A DNA stretch of 40,652 nucleotides, taken from contig JAZLLT010000029.1 of NCBI GenBank assembly GCA_045598325.1, positions 1 to 40,652 of the forward strand, written 5' to 3'. This DNA comes from RUG14130 sp045598325 (lineage in GTDB: Bacteria > Bacillota > Clostridia > Christensenellales > Aristaeellaceae). Shown in pieces: positions 30,047 to 39,101 of this stretch (the first letter of the stretch is position 1; the number at the start of each line of letters is the position of its first letter). A program made the translations under genes and the position numbers. The notes under the pieces are model-generated. The model searched no databases, had not been told where the DNA came from, and saw only the letters and a list, made by a program, of their open reading frames with translations.

Positions 30047-30433
30047 ATGACACCGCTTGCAGTGGTCGCGGGCATCGTGGAGCGCGGGGGAGAGACCCTC
30101 GTGTGCCGCCGCCCCGCAAAGAGCAATCAGGGTCTTTTGTGGGAATTCCCGGGCGGCAAGATCGAACAGGGCGAAAGCCCCGAGGAAGCGCTCAAACGGG
30201 AACTCACCGAGGAACTGGACATCGAGACCGAAGTCACCGGTATCTTCGACGCCCGCATCACCGAGTACCCCGAAAAGACCGTGCTCATCCTGTTCTACAA
30301 GGTCCGCATCCTGAAAGGCGAGCCCCGTCCCATTGAGGAGGACGCGGTCAGATGGGTGAAGGGCAGTCAGGCGCTTACCCTCGACTTTGCCCCCGCGGAC
30401 AGACCCGTGGCGGAAAAACTGTTTGGTCAGTAG
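30047..30433 (+). CDS. MutT-type nudix (8-oxo-dGTP) pyrophosphohydrolase
   Basis: A 128-residue nudix hydrolase, the usual MutT length. The nudix box runs from G37 to I59 with E43, R51, E52, E55 and E56 in place; the canonical glycine near its end is D58. VVAGIVERGGETLVCRRP and LWEFPGGKIE are typical of MutT and the (deoxy)nucleoside triphosphate branch. It likely removes 8-oxo-dGTP from the nucleotide pool in the cytoplasm. CGAGG precedes the ATG; the gene is 26 bases before tldD and heads the co-directional run. Confidence 0.87.
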   Translation: MTPLAVVAGIVERGGETLVCRRPAKSNQGLLWEFPGGKIEQGESPEEALKRELTEELDIETEVTGIFDARITEYPEKTVLILFYKVRILKGEPRPIEEDAVRWVKGSQALTLDFAPADRPVAEKLFGQ

Positions 30434-30459
30434 CCCAATTCACATAAAGGAGACACAGC

Positions 30460-31848
30460 ATGCTCAACAAATCCGCAGCCGAACTGGCACTCAGAAAAGC
30501 CGTTTCCACGGGCGGAGATTTCGCGGAGTTCTTCTATGAGGACACCCGCCGCTCCTCCATCGCCCAGAACGACGACAAGATCGAGACCGCGGTGACCACC
30601 CGCAATCACGGCGTGGGTCTGCGCGTGTACAGGGAACTCAATTCGGTCTATGTCCATTCCAATGATACCAGCCCCGAAGGACTCATGAAACTGGCCTGCG
30701 ACGCCGCGGACGCCATCGGTTCCGTCAAGGGCGAAGGCAAAGATGTGCATCTCATCGAGTCCGTCGCGCCCAATATCCATGTCATCGAGCAGATGCCCAT
30801 GGATGTGCCGGGGGCAAAGAGAGCCGCGCTCGTCAGGAACGCCTGCCGCGTCATGAAGGACTACAGCCCCGAGATCGCCCACACCGTGGCGCGCCTGCTC
30901 GACTGGGAGCAGCATGTGACCATCTGCAACACGGAAGGGCTTTTCGTGAACGACATCCGCGTTTACAGCCGCGCCGCCGTGCAGGCCATCGCCAGCAACG
31001 GAAGCGAGAACCAGGTGGGCTTCTTCGGCCCCGGCGCCATGAGCGGATTCGAACTGTTTGAAAAGCAGGTGGACATGGACGCGGCGGCAAAGAAGGCGGC
31101 GGCTCAGGCTGTCACCATGCTGCACGGTGATCTGTGCCCCGCAGGCGTCATGCCCGTCATCATCGACGGCGGCTTCGGCGGAGTTATCTTCCATGAAGCC
31201 TGCGGCCATTCCCTCGAAGCCACTTCCGTGGCGTTCGGAAACAGCGAGTTCTGCGGCAAGATGGGTCAGCAGATCGGCTCCACCAAACTCACCGCCATCG
31301 ACGACGGCACCATCCCCAATAACTGGGGCAGTGAAAATATCGACGACGAGGGCAATCCCACCACGAAACTCGTCCTCATCGAAAACGGCATCCTCAAAAA
31401 CTACATGGTGGACCGTCTGAACGGACGCCGCATGAACATGCCCGTGACCGGTTCCGGACGCCGCCAGAGCTACGCCTACGCGCCCACCTCCCGCATGCGC
31501 AACACCTACATTGCGGCGGGCGACGATGATGAAAACGAGATCATCTCCTCCACCGCCGAGGGACTCTATGCCAAGGAAATGGGCGGCGGCAGCGTGAACC
31601 CCCTGACCGGCGAATTCAACTTCGCCGTGGCAGAGGGCTATCTCATCAAGAACGGCAAGATCGACCGCCCCGTGCGCGGCGCGACCCTCATCGGCAAGGG
31701 CGGAAACACCATCATGAAGATCGACCGCGTGGGCAAAAAGATGTGGATGGCGGAAGGCATGTGCGGTTCGTCCAGCGGCTCCGTCCCCACCCGCGTGGGT
31801 CAGCCCATGATCCGCGTGACCGACATGACCGTAGGAGGCAGAAAATGA
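30460..31848 (+). CDS. tldD: Metalloprotease subunit TldD
   Basis: A 462-residue protein with the HEACGH zinc motif at 245-250 (HExxxH type), the catalytic feature of TldD, and the conserved C-terminal GSSSGSVPTRVGQPMIRVTDM. TldD with TldE forms a heterodimeric protease that digests small unfolded peptides; in Enterobacteria it matures microcin B17 and degrades CcdA. AAAGGAGACACAGC precedes the ATG. The tldE start overlaps its stop codon (ATGA), which supports equal synthesis of the two subunits. Confidence 0.96.
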   Translation: MLNKSAAELALRKAVSTGGDFAEFFYEDTRRSSIAQNDDKIETAVTTRNHGVGLRVYRELNSVYVHSNDTSPEGLMKLACDAADAIGSVKGEGKDVHLIESVAPNIHVIEQMPMDVPGAKRAALVRNACRVMKDYSPEIAHTVARLLDWEQHVTICNTEGLFVNDIRVYSRAAVQAIASNGSENQVGFFGPGAMSGFELFEKQVDMDAAAKKAAAQAVTMLHGDLCPAGVMPVIIDGGFGGVIFHEACGHSLEATSVAFGNSEFCGKMGQQIGSTKLTAIDDGTIPNNWGSENIDDEGNPTTKLVLIENGILKNYMVDRLNGRRMNMPVTGSGRRQSYAYAPTSRMRNTYIAAGDDDENEIISSTAEGLYAKEMGGGSVNPLTGEFNFAVAEGYLIKNGKIDRPVRGATLIGKGGNTIMKIDRVGKKMWMAEGMCGSSSGSVPTRVGQPMIRVTDMTVGGRK

Positions 31849-33197
31849 AACTGAATGATTTTACCTCCCGCCTGTTTGAAAAAGCCAAGGCAGCGGGCAT
31901 CACCGAATACGAACTGTTCTATACTTCCGGCGATAACTTCGATGTGGATGTGCTGGAAGGCGCGATCCACGAATACTCCGTTTCCTCCTCCATGGGCGCC
32001 TGCTTCCGCGGCATCTTCGCGGGACATATGGGCTACGCCTCCACCGAGGTCATGGACGAGGAAGCCGTCGACCTGCTCATCGAGGGTGTCAAGAACAATG
32101 CGTCCATCCTCGAAAGCAGCGATGACGAGACCATCTTCGAGGGCAGCGCGTCCTACCCCGAAGTGGCGCTTTACAACGAAAAGATCGATGCTCTGACCGC
32201 CGCGGACAAGATCGCCCTTTCCAAAGAAATGGAAAACCTTGCGAAGGCTGCGGACAAGCGTGTCGAGCGCGTGGACGGCTGCGGCTTCTCAAGCGGCAGC
32301 AATGTGACCCGCATTCTGAACAGCAAGGGTCTGGACATCACCAAAAAGAGCAACCGCATCGGCGCGTTCGTGGCGCCCATCGTGTCCGAGGACGGCAAGG
32401 TCAATTACGGTGTGGGCATGAAGTTCAGCCGCGACCCCGCGGATATCGACATCAAGGAACTGGCAAAGAAGGGTGTCGAAAAGGCGGTCGCGGGACTGGG
32501 CGCGCAGAGCGTTCCTTCCGGCAGTTACAACATCATTTTCCGCAATGACATGGCCATCACCCTGCTTTCCACCTTCGCGGGCGTATTTTCCGGCGAAAGC
32601 GCGAAAAAGGGCCTGAGCCTTTTGAAAGGCTGCGAAGGCGAGACCATCGCCGCGCCCTGCGTGACCATCGTGGATGATCCTCTGCGTGAAGGCGGCCTTG
32701 CCTCCACTCCCTTCGACTGCGAAGGCGTGGCCTGCTTCACCAAGGAAGTCATTTCGGGCGGTGTCCTTAAGACCCTGCTCCACAACCGCACCACCGCGAA
32801 GGCGCTGGGCAAAGAGACGACCGGCAACGCCGCCAAGGCGGGCTACGCCGGCAGCGTGACCGTGGCGCCCACCAACTTCTTCATCAAGCCCTCGGATAAA
32901 TCCTTTGACGAGGTGCTCAATGAAGCTGGCGACGGCATCCTCATCACCTACCTCATGGGCATGCACTCCGGCGCCAACCCCATCAGCGGCGACTTCTCTC
33001 TGGGCGCCAAGGGCTTCCTGATCGAAAACGGCAAAATCGGCAGACCCGTCGAACAGATCACCGTGGCGGGCAACTTCTACGAGGTACTCAAGAGCATCGT
33101 ATCCGTGGCGGATGACCTCGATTTCGGTCATCCCGGCATGAGCTGCATCGGTTCTCCCGCCGTGTTCGCGGGCAAGATGTCCGTTGCGGGACTGTAA
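31845..33197 (+). CDS. tldE: Metalloprotease subunit TldE (PmbA)
   Basis: A 450-residue TldD/PmbA-family protein without the HExxxH motif, as expected for the non-catalytic partner. Family signature: RNDMAITLLSTFAGVFSGESAKKGLSLL and TNFFIKPSDKSFDEVL near the C-terminus, followed by MGMHSGANPISGDFSLGAKGFLIENGK. TAGGAGGCAG lies before the ATG, which overlaps the tldD stop by four bases. The frame is open further upstream, but those codons only read the tldD gene out of frame. Confidence 0.95.
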   Translation: MKLNDFTSRLFEKAKAAGITEYELFYTSGDNFDVDVLEGAIHEYSVSSSMGACFRGIFAGHMGYASTEVMDEEAVDLLIEGVKNNASILESSDDETIFEGSASYPEVALYNEKIDALTAADKIALSKEMENLAKAADKRVERVDGCGFSSGSNVTRILNSKGLDITKKSNRIGAFVAPIVSEDGKVNYGVGMKFSRDPADIDIKELAKKGVEKAVAGLGAQSVPSGSYNIIFRNDMAITLLSTFAGVFSGESAKKGLSLLKGCEGETIAAPCVTIVDDPLREGGLASTPFDCEGVACFTKEVISGGVLKTLLHNRTTAKALGKETTGNAAKAGYAGSVTVAPTNFFIKPSDKSFDEVLNEAGDGILITYLMGMHSGANPISGDFSLGAKGFLIENGKIGRPVEQITVAGNFYEVLKSIVSVADDLDFGHPGMSCIGSPAVFAGKMSVAGL

Positions 33198-33213
33198 TGA
33201 TATCGGAGGCAGT

Positions 33214-34050
33214 ATGAGCAAAATCACTCTCCTGGACGGTGCCGTCGGCACCACACTCTGGTCTCTGGCTGACGCGGCCGGCATCAAGCGCGAGCCTGTA
33301 TGGAAGTACAACATCGAGCATCCCGAACTGGTGAGCGCCCTTCATAAGACCTACATCGAGGCGGGCAGTCAGATCATCCTCACCAACACCTTCGGCGCCA
33401 ACCGCCAGATGGTGAAACGGGCAAGTTCCTACTCCGTGACCGATGTGGTCAAAAAGGGCGCGGAACTGGCGCTTTCCGCCGCGAAGGGCACGGGCGTCAA
33501 GGTCTTCTGCGCCATCGGTCCGCTGCTGGAGTTCATGGAACCCTACGGCGACCTCACCGAAGAAGAAGTCACCGACATCTTCACCGAACAGATGACCCCC
33601 GTCATGGAAGCGGGCGCGGACGGCGTGATGGTGCAGACCTTCATGGATCTGTCTACCGCCGTGGTCGCCACCAAAGTGGCGAAACAGTTCGGAAAGCCCG
33701 TCTTCACCACCCTGACCTTCGAAAAGCGGGGCAAGACCATGATGGGCAACAGCGTGGAACAGGTCTGCGAGGAACTGGAAGAAGCGGGCGCGGACGCCGT
33801 GGGCATGAACTGCTCTCTGGGCCCGGAACTGGCGCTTCCGATTATTGAGAAGTTCCATAAGACCACCTCCCTTCCTCTCGTGTTCAAGCCCAACGCGGGC
33901 CTGCCCATGAACATGGACGGCAGCGAGATCCCCTACACTGCGGAACAATTCGCGAAAGAAGTGGCGCCCGCCCTCGACTATGTTTCCTATATCGGCGGCT
34001 GCTGCAACTGCAATTTCGATTATGTCCGCGCAATCAAAAAAATGATCTGA
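33214..34050 (+). CDS. Homocysteine S-methyltransferase-domain protein
   Basis: A 278-residue single-domain protein of the homocysteine-binding TIM barrel family, like the first domain of MetH. LLDGAVGTTLW and LTNTFGANR are conserved; the three zinc-binding cysteines are represented by C200 (MNCSLGP) and the pair C263-C264 (GGCCNCN). It could methylate homocysteine with an activated methyl donor such as S-methylmethionine or a corrinoid protein, but no corrinoid-binding or methyltetrahydrofolate domain is fused or adjacent. CGGAGGCAGT precedes the ATG at 33214. It lies 16 bases after tldE, with no promoter between. Confidence 0.9.
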   Translation: MSKITLLDGAVGTTLWSLADAAGIKREPVWKYNIEHPELVSALHKTYIEAGSQIILTNTFGANRQMVKRASSYSVTDVVKKGAELALSAAKGTGVKVFCAIGPLLEFMEPYGDLTEEEVTDIFTEQMTPVMEAGADGVMVQTFMDLSTAVVATKVAKQFGKPVFTTLTFEKRGKTMMGNSVEQVCEELEEAGADAVGMNCSLGPELALPIIEKFHKTTSLPLVFKPNAGLPMNMDGSEIPYTAEQFAKEVAPALDYVSYIGGCCNCNFDYVRAIKKMI

Positions 34051-34084
34051 CCCAAAAACCAGGGATTGACCAAGGAGAACGACT

Positions 34085-35401
34085 ATGAGCGGTATCATGA
34101 ACAACTACTTCTACGGCAAAGCGGGACAAGGCGACTACACGGTGGAGCAGATGCCCACTACGCGCCGCCAACTCTTCTTTACCACGCTGAAGGTGCGCTT
34201 TTCCAGCATGGTGGGGCTGAACCTGATCGAACTTCTTTTCCTTCTGCCACTCATCGTGTGGATGTACATCGGCGGTTCCACCGCCATCGCCTTCTTTGAC
34301 GACACCACCGCCGGAAAACTGAACGGCATCGATTCGCCGCTGTACGAATCCTTTTCGGCGTATGACGCCCGCAGGACCGAGTACGACCTGATCCTCGGCG
34401 CGGACACCGAACTCAAGGAACTCAATGAGCAGTTGAGCGGCATCCGCCACAATCTGGAACTGGTCCGTTCCGGCAAGGAAGTCACCGTCGAGGAGCCCGC
34501 GGTCGTGGAAGGCGGCGAGCCCACCGTAAGAGCGCTGACCGAAGCGGAACTGGCCGCTTCCGAAAACGACATCGCCGCGAAGATCGCCGAAACCGAGAGG
34601 TACCTCGCTCTGGCAGGCGACGAAGCCTACATGGAAGCGCTCAAAACCGACATGAGCGAGAAGTATATCGTGTATAACAACAGCCGCACCGCCGCCATGC
34701 GGAGCAACCTGCTGACCACCCTCATCATCATGATCCCCTTCGTGATGCTGGCGGCCATCGGCAAGGTGGGCGCCGCCTATGTGCTGCGCAACTGGGCCCG
34801 CGACGAGCACTCCTTCATGTGGCAGGATTTCAAGGCTTCCATCAAGACCAACTGGAAGCAGGCGCTTGTCATCGGTCTCATCAACGGTCTTTCCTTCCCC
34901 GTGGTCTATGTGGCGTATGATTTCTACGGCTCCATGGCGGCGACCGGCGGCTGGTTCTATGCCATCCCTCAGGGCCTCATGGTGGTCGTCCTGATCCTCT
35001 GGTGGATGCTCAACGAAGTCATCTTCACCATGATGGTGACCTACGAGATGAATCTGAGGACCCTCATCCGCAACAGCTTCCTCATCTCCGTTGCCCGTCT
35101 GCCCATCGCGTTCCTCATCCTGCTGGGCTGCGTTGCCATCCCCGCGGCGATTTTGCTGCTTATCCCGTATCTCGAGATCTCCCTGCTGGTGCTGCTGGTC
35201 ATCTACGGCGTCATCGGCATCGCGCTTGTCGGCTTCATTCAGGCATCCTTCAGCAACGCCTGCTTTGACAAGTATCTGAATCCCCGCATCGAAGGCGCGA
35301 AGGTCAATCAGGGTCTGGTCGCCGAGGAAGAGGACGAGGAAGATGAACTGCCTGCCCCCGAAGAGAAGCCGGACCGCTTCTGGGAGCATAAGACCGAGTG
35401 A
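34085..35401 (+). CDS. DUF624/YesL-like membrane protein with coiled-coil insertion
   Basis: A 438-residue membrane protein. Segment ~30-65 (FFTTLKVRFSSMVGLNLIELLFLLPLIVW) matches the YesL start, and AAYVLRNWARDEHSFMWQDFKASIKTNWKQALVIGLINGLSF at about 230-271 matches the next conserved YesL block. Between them, ~68-205 is a charged, helix-rich insert with coiled-coil character (ELKELNEQLSGIRHNLELVRSG; ASENDIAAKIAETERY) not found in the usual ~210-residue YesL proteins. Four to five further hydrophobic segments follow, then an acidic tail with EEEDEEDELPAPEE. The insert probably faces the outside or inside as one helical hairpin (inference). Function unknown. AAGGAGAACG precedes the ATG. Confidence 0.82.
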   Translation: MSGIMNNYFYGKAGQGDYTVEQMPTTRRQLFFTTLKVRFSSMVGLNLIELLFLLPLIVWMYIGGSTAIAFFDDTTAGKLNGIDSPLYESFSAYDARRTEYDLILGADTELKELNEQLSGIRHNLELVRSGKEVTVEEPAVVEGGEPTVRALTEAELAASENDIAAKIAETERYLALAGDEAYMEALKTDMSEKYIVYNNSRTAAMRSNLLTTLIIMIPFVMLAAIGKVGAAYVLRNWARDEHSFMWQDFKASIKTNWKQALVIGLINGLSFPVVYVAYDFYGSMAATGGWFYAIPQGLMVVVLILWWMLNEVIFTMMVTYEMNLRTLIRNSFLISVARLPIAFLILLGCVAIPAAILLLIPYLEISLLVLLVIYGVIGIALVGFIQASFSNACFDKYLNPRIEGAKVNQGLVAEEEDEEDELPAPEEKPDRFWEHKTE

Positions 35402-36141
35402 TGTACGAAACGCTTGCGAAGGTCTACGACGCCTTCACCTACGATTTCGACTACAAGAAGTGGTTCGAGTGGTACGCGTCCCTGATCAAGTCCGTGAATC
35501 CTTCCGCAAAGGAACTCATCGACTGCGGCTGCGGCACGGGCCCTCTGTCCCTGCGTTTTTACAAGGCGGGGTACAAGGTGACCGGCGTGGACCTGTCGGG
35601 CGGGATGCTCCGCGAGGCTGCCGAAAAGGCGCGCAGGGCGGGGGCGAAGATCCCCTTTGTGCAGCAGGACATGCGGAACCTTGCTGTGCCCCATAAGGCG
35701 GACGCGGTGCTCTGCGCCTGCGACGGGGTCAATTATCTGACCTCGGAAGCGGATGTCCGACGCTTTTTCGAAAGCGCGCGGAACTGTTTGAAGGACGGCG
35801 GCGTGCTGACTTTCGATGTGAGCAACCTCGAAAAACTGTCCTCCATGGGAAAGAACGGTTTTTACGGCGAGGACAAGGAGGACATGGCGTACCTCTGGAG
35901 CAATGTCTTTGACGAAGACGCGCGGCTCATCACCATGGACCTGACCTTTTTCGTGAAGGGCGGAGACGGGAAGTTCGACCGCTTCACCGAGCACCATGTG
36001 CAGCGCGCCCACACGAAAGAAGAACTCACCGTGTGGCTGACCGCCTGCGGCTTCGCGGACATCACCGTCCGCGGCGGGGACAGCGGCGAAAGCGGCGGTC
36101 CCGGCGGAAAACGAATGTATTTTGTCTGCCGAAAGGCATAA
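35401..36141 (+). CDS. Class I SAM-dependent methyltransferase
   Basis: A 246-residue Rossmann-fold methyltransferase: motif I LIDCGCGTG, acidic residue at the end of strand 2 in VTGVDLSGGM, and VQQDMRNLAV, CDGVNYLTSEADV and FDVSNLEKL further on. The YDAFTYDFDYKKWFEWY start is common in this group, often annotated methyltransferase of unknown substrate. The ATG at 35401 shares its A with the stop of the membrane protein upstream; a GTG one codon earlier is also possible. Coupled translation implies a functional link to that membrane protein, but it may only reflect tight packing. Confidence 0.88.
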   Translation: MYETLAKVYDAFTYDFDYKKWFEWYASLIKSVNPSAKELIDCGCGTGPLSLRFYKAGYKVTGVDLSGGMLREAAEKARRAGAKIPFVQQDMRNLAVPHKADAVLCACDGVNYLTSEADVRRFFESARNCLKDGGVLTFDVSNLEKLSSMGKNGFYGEDKEDMAYLWSNVFDEDARLITMDLTFFVKGGDGKFDRFTEHHVQRAHTKEELTVWLTACGFADITVRGGDSGESGGPGGKRMYFVCRKA

Positions 36142-36154
36142 AGAAGGAATGTAA

Positions 36155-37045
36155 ATGCAAAACAAACCGTATTATCCCGATGAACTGCTCCGCATTTCCC
36201 TGCTCGAGGGGCAGGCGCGCGCCTTCCTCGTGGAGAGCACCCACATGGTGGAACGGGCGCGGAGCCTTCACCATCTGTCCCGCACCGCCACGGCGGCGCT
36301 GGGCAGGACCCTCACCGTGACCTCCATCATGGGCGCCATGCTGAAGGGCGAGAAGGAATCCGTCACCTGCCGCGTGGAGGGCAACGGCCCCGCGGGTCTC
36401 ATCCTCACCGTGGGCAGACCTGACGGCTCCGTCAAGGGCTTTGTGACCCATCCTTCTGCGGATGTGCCCCGCAGAGGCGAAAAACTGGATGTGGGCGCGC
36501 TGGTCGGCAAGGAAGGCATGCTCACCGTCATCAAGGACATGGGGCTCAAGGAGCCTTATATCGGCATGACCCATCTGGTCAGCGGCGAGATCGGCGAGGA
36601 CTTCGCCATGTATTTCACCGCCTCCGAGCAGACGCCCTCTCTCGTGAGCGTGGGCGTGCTGGTGGCGGACGAAGTGGTGTCCGCGGGCGGACTGGTCATC
36701 CAGATTATGCCCGGCGCGTCGGAAGCCGCCATCAAGAGCATCGAGTACTCCGCGGGCATGTTCATGAACATCAGCAAGTCCTTTGAGGCCGATCATCTGG
36801 ACGGCACCTATGAGCAGCTCCTGTCCCATCTGCAGCCCGAGATCCTCTCCCGCCAGAAAATCGCCTACAAGTGCGATTGCAGTCAGGAACGGGTGGAAAA
36901 GGCGCTCATTTCCCTGGGCGAAAAAGAACTGCGGGACATGATCGCCGAGCAGGGCGGCGCGCAGATCGACTGCAACTTCTGCAATACCCGCAGACGGTTC
37001 AGCGCTGCAGACCTGGAGAAACTCATCGAAAAGACGAAATTTTAG
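36155..37045 (+). CDS. hslO: Redox-regulated chaperone Hsp33
   Basis: A 296-residue chaperone that is activated when its zinc cysteines are oxidised, protecting proteins in the cytoplasm under oxidative stress. The C-terminal zinc site is clear: C240-x-C242 and C273-x-x-C276 (KCDCSQ, DCNFCNT). The N-terminal domain has the usual VTSIMGAMLKGEKESVTCRVEGNGPAG and GKEGMLTVIKDMGLKEPYIG. Length is normal for Bacillota Hsp33. It is 13 bases after the methyltransferase gene with AAGAAGGAATG upstream. Confidence 0.96.
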   Translation: MQNKPYYPDELLRISLLEGQARAFLVESTHMVERARSLHHLSRTATAALGRTLTVTSIMGAMLKGEKESVTCRVEGNGPAGLILTVGRPDGSVKGFVTHPSADVPRRGEKLDVGALVGKEGMLTVIKDMGLKEPYIGMTHLVSGEIGEDFAMYFTASEQTPSLVSVGVLVADEVVSAGGLVIQIMPGASEAAIKSIEYSAGMFMNISKSFEADHLDGTYEQLLSHLQPEILSRQKIAYKCDCSQERVEKALISLGEKELRDMIAEQGGAQIDCNFCNTRRRFSAADLEKLIEKTKF

Positions 37046-37055
37046 GAGATAAACC

Positions 37056-37889
37056 ATGTTTGACATTCTGGATTTCGATGCCAATTTCAAAGCGTACAGC
37101 GAAAAATGGATCGAGATGAACAAGGGCAAATTCAAGACCTTCGAGCAGATGGAAGACGCCATGCCCGAGGTCTACATGAGATGGCTCAATTCGCCCGCCG
37201 CGTTCCTGGAAGGCGAGGCGCCCGGCGCGTACTTCACCAAGTACACCTCCGCGCCCGAACTGGTCAAGTGGATGCGCCTGTACGACGAGGCGGATGTGCC
37301 CGTGCCCGATCAGCTGCTGGACCGCATCGCGGATCTGGGTGAGGAGAGTGTGAAGCCCCTGCTGTTCACCGCGAAAAACGAGGCCTATTCGCCTGCCCTG
37401 CGCATCATGGCGATGAACCTGCTCAAGGAACTGGACGCGGCGGAAGACGCTTTCGAGATGGCGCTTGCCGTCATCGACCGCAGGGAAGAGGAGGACGAAC
37501 TGGCCGATGTGGCGGCGGAACTCATCACCGACTGCGCCGAAGAACACAAGGATGAACTGTTGGAGCGCCTCCCCGATGTGACCGATGCCGCCCGCGAGAC
37601 TTATCTGGATCTGCTGTGCAACTGCCCGGGCGACGGGCGCGTGTACGAGGCGGTCATGGACGCGTTTTTGAAGACGGAGGACAAGTACGCTCTGTACGCC
37701 TCCTTCCTTGGGAAACTGGGCGATGACAGAGCCATCCCCGCCCTTACGAAGGCGCTGGACGAGCCCGAACTCAATTACCTCGACTATCTCGAGATCCGCT
37801 CCGCCATCGAGGCGCTGGGCGGCGAGTGCAATCACGAGCGCGAGTTCGCGGGCGATCCCTACTACGAGACCCTGAAGGGGCAGAACTGA
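37056..37889 (+). CDS. Acidic helical (HEAT-like) repeat protein, unknown
   Basis: A 277-residue soluble acidic protein that reads as nearly all helix. The pattern of alternating amphipathic helices (e.g. LLDRIADLGEESVKPLLFTAKNE; AYSPALRIMAMNLLKELDAAEDAFEMAL; DDRAIPALTKALDEPELNYLDYLEIRSAIEALGG) matches HEAT/PBS-lyase-like repeats, which mediate protein contacts. No catalytic motif or signal peptide. AGGAGATAAACC precedes the ATG, 10 bases after hslO, so it is likely co-transcribed with it. I cannot assign a function. Confidence 0.78.
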   Translation: MFDILDFDANFKAYSEKWIEMNKGKFKTFEQMEDAMPEVYMRWLNSPAAFLEGEAPGAYFTKYTSAPELVKWMRLYDEADVPVPDQLLDRIADLGEESVKPLLFTAKNEAYSPALRIMAMNLLKELDAAEDAFEMALAVIDRREEEDELADVAAELITDCAEEHKDELLERLPDVTDAARETYLDLLCNCPGDGRVYEAVMDAFLKTEDKYALYASFLGKLGDDRAIPALTKALDEPELNYLDYLEIRSAIEALGGECNHEREFAGDPYYETLKGQN

Positions 37890-37924
37890 ATCGGAAATCA
37901 AACGGAAAAAGGGGGTGACGGGGT

Positions 37925-39061
37925 TTGTACTGTGTCAGATGCGGCAAAAAGGCAGAAGAAGGGCAGAAAAAATGCGCCCAGTGCGGTATGCGCCTCGTGA
38001 CGCCCGGAAAACTCAACCGCCTGCTCAACGAGGAAAAGGAGCGGGAAGAGAGCCTATTCGATTTTGACAAACTCTGGCGCAATATCAAAAAGAAACTGAA
38101 AGCCTTCAACAAGAGCCTCCCCGACCGCTTTGCGAAACTGAAACAAGTCCTCGGAAACGGGCTTTCCCGTCTGTGGGAAGCGCTGCTCGTCCTGTGGGAC
38201 AAGACAAAAGTCCTTTGGGGCAAAACGAAGGTCTTTGCCGCGAAGGAATGGAAGATCCTCAAAAAGAAGTGGAGAAAACTCCTCTCGAAGATCAGAAAAG
38301 CCATCGCGGAACGCTCGGGCAGCAACGAGACTCTGCTCAAAGCCAAGCCCGCGCAGGCGAAAAAGGTTGTCAAAACGGCGCCCGCCCGCGGAACAAGCGT
38401 GAAAACACCGCCTGCCCGAAGGACGGAAAGTATGAAAGCGGCACCCGCACGCAGGACGGAGAGCGTGAAGACGGCGTATACGGACAGGAGCCGCCGCGCT
38501 TCCTATGAAGTCTACAGCCGTTCCGCTTCGAACGGAAACAGACCGAAGTCTGTATCTTCTGCGAAGAAACCCGCCTCCCGCGCGCAGCAGAAGCGGGTCT
38601 TTGACGGCAACTTCGTCGAAAAGCACATCCGCTCCATCGTTTCCATGACGGGCCTCGTGCTCGCCCTCATCGTGCTCCTGCTCTGGGGCACCTGCTCGGA
38701 CGGCGGCCGGCGCACCTTTGCCAACCTCGGCATGGGCAGCGCGAGCGGCTATATCCTGCTGGGCGATGACTGCATGGCGGAGCAGAACTACTCCCGCGCG
38801 GTGGAACACTACTACACGGCGCTTTCCAAAAAGATTACCTATAACGCCGCCATCAAACTGGCGTCCGCCTATTCCTACGCCGGGGACATCAACCACGAGG
38901 TGAGCGCCCTGCTGCTCTGCGTGGATCATTTCCCGAAAAACATCCAGCCATACAAGCAGCTGCTGTTGCTCTATCCGGACAGCATGAGCCGTCCCGAGGC
39001 GGTCAACAAAGCCATCACACAGGGCTATGGCTACTTCGGAGACGCGATCAGCGCATACTAA
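37925..39061 (+). CDS. Zinc-ribbon, basic-repeat, single-TM, TPR-like membrane protein
   Basis: A 378-residue protein. The N-terminal zinc ribbon has C3, C6, C17 and C20. It is followed by long basic amphipathic helices (~45-115) with the near-repeats LWDKTKV/LWGKTKV. Residues ~149-190 hold an 11-residue basic repeat based on K-x-x-PAR-R/G-TES in four degenerate copies. One membrane segment (about 239-258, SMTGLVLALIVLLLWGTC) leads to a C-terminal domain with TPR-like helices (GYILLGDDCMAEQNYSRAVEHYYTALS). The basic part would be cytoplasmic and could bind nucleic acid or the membrane; the TPR part would be outside. The start is a TTG at 37925 placed 8 bases after AAGGGGGTGA; no ATG fits. Function unknown. 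Confidence 0.78.
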   Translation: MYCVRCGKKAEEGQKKCAQCGMRLVTPGKLNRLLNEEKEREESLFDFDKLWRNIKKKLKAFNKSLPDRFAKLKQVLGNGLSRLWEALLVLWDKTKVLWGKTKVFAAKEWKILKKKWRKLLSKIRKAIAERSGSNETLLKAKPAQAKKVVKTAPARGTSVKTPPARRTESMKAAPARRTESVKTAYTDRSRRASYEVYSRSASNGNRPKSVSSAKKPASRAQQKRVFDGNFVEKHIRSIVSMTGLVLALIVLLLWGTCSDGGRRTFANLGMGSASGYILLGDDCMAEQNYSRAVEHYYTALSKKITYNAAIKLASAYSYAGDINHEVSALLLCVDHFPKNIQPYKQLLLLYPDSMSRPEAVNKAITQGYGYFGDAISAY

Positions 39062-39091
39062 AAGGAAGAAGTTTTCGCTTCTTCCTTTTTT
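39061..39091 (+). terminator. Terminator closing the plus-strand run
   Basis: AAAGGAAGAAG (39061-39071), loop TTTTCG, CTTCTTCCTTT (39078-39088), then a T run. Perfect 11-bp stem beginning at the last base of the stop codon. Confidence 0.85.
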
Positions 39092-39101
39092 ATGCGGAAA
39101 A

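Noticed and set aside
38370..38500. Tandem DNA repeat in the zinc-ribbon gene as a mobile or satellite element
   Set aside because: The repeat is only visible at the protein level with a degenerate 11-residue unit; DNA copies are diverged, so it is a coding low-complexity repeat.
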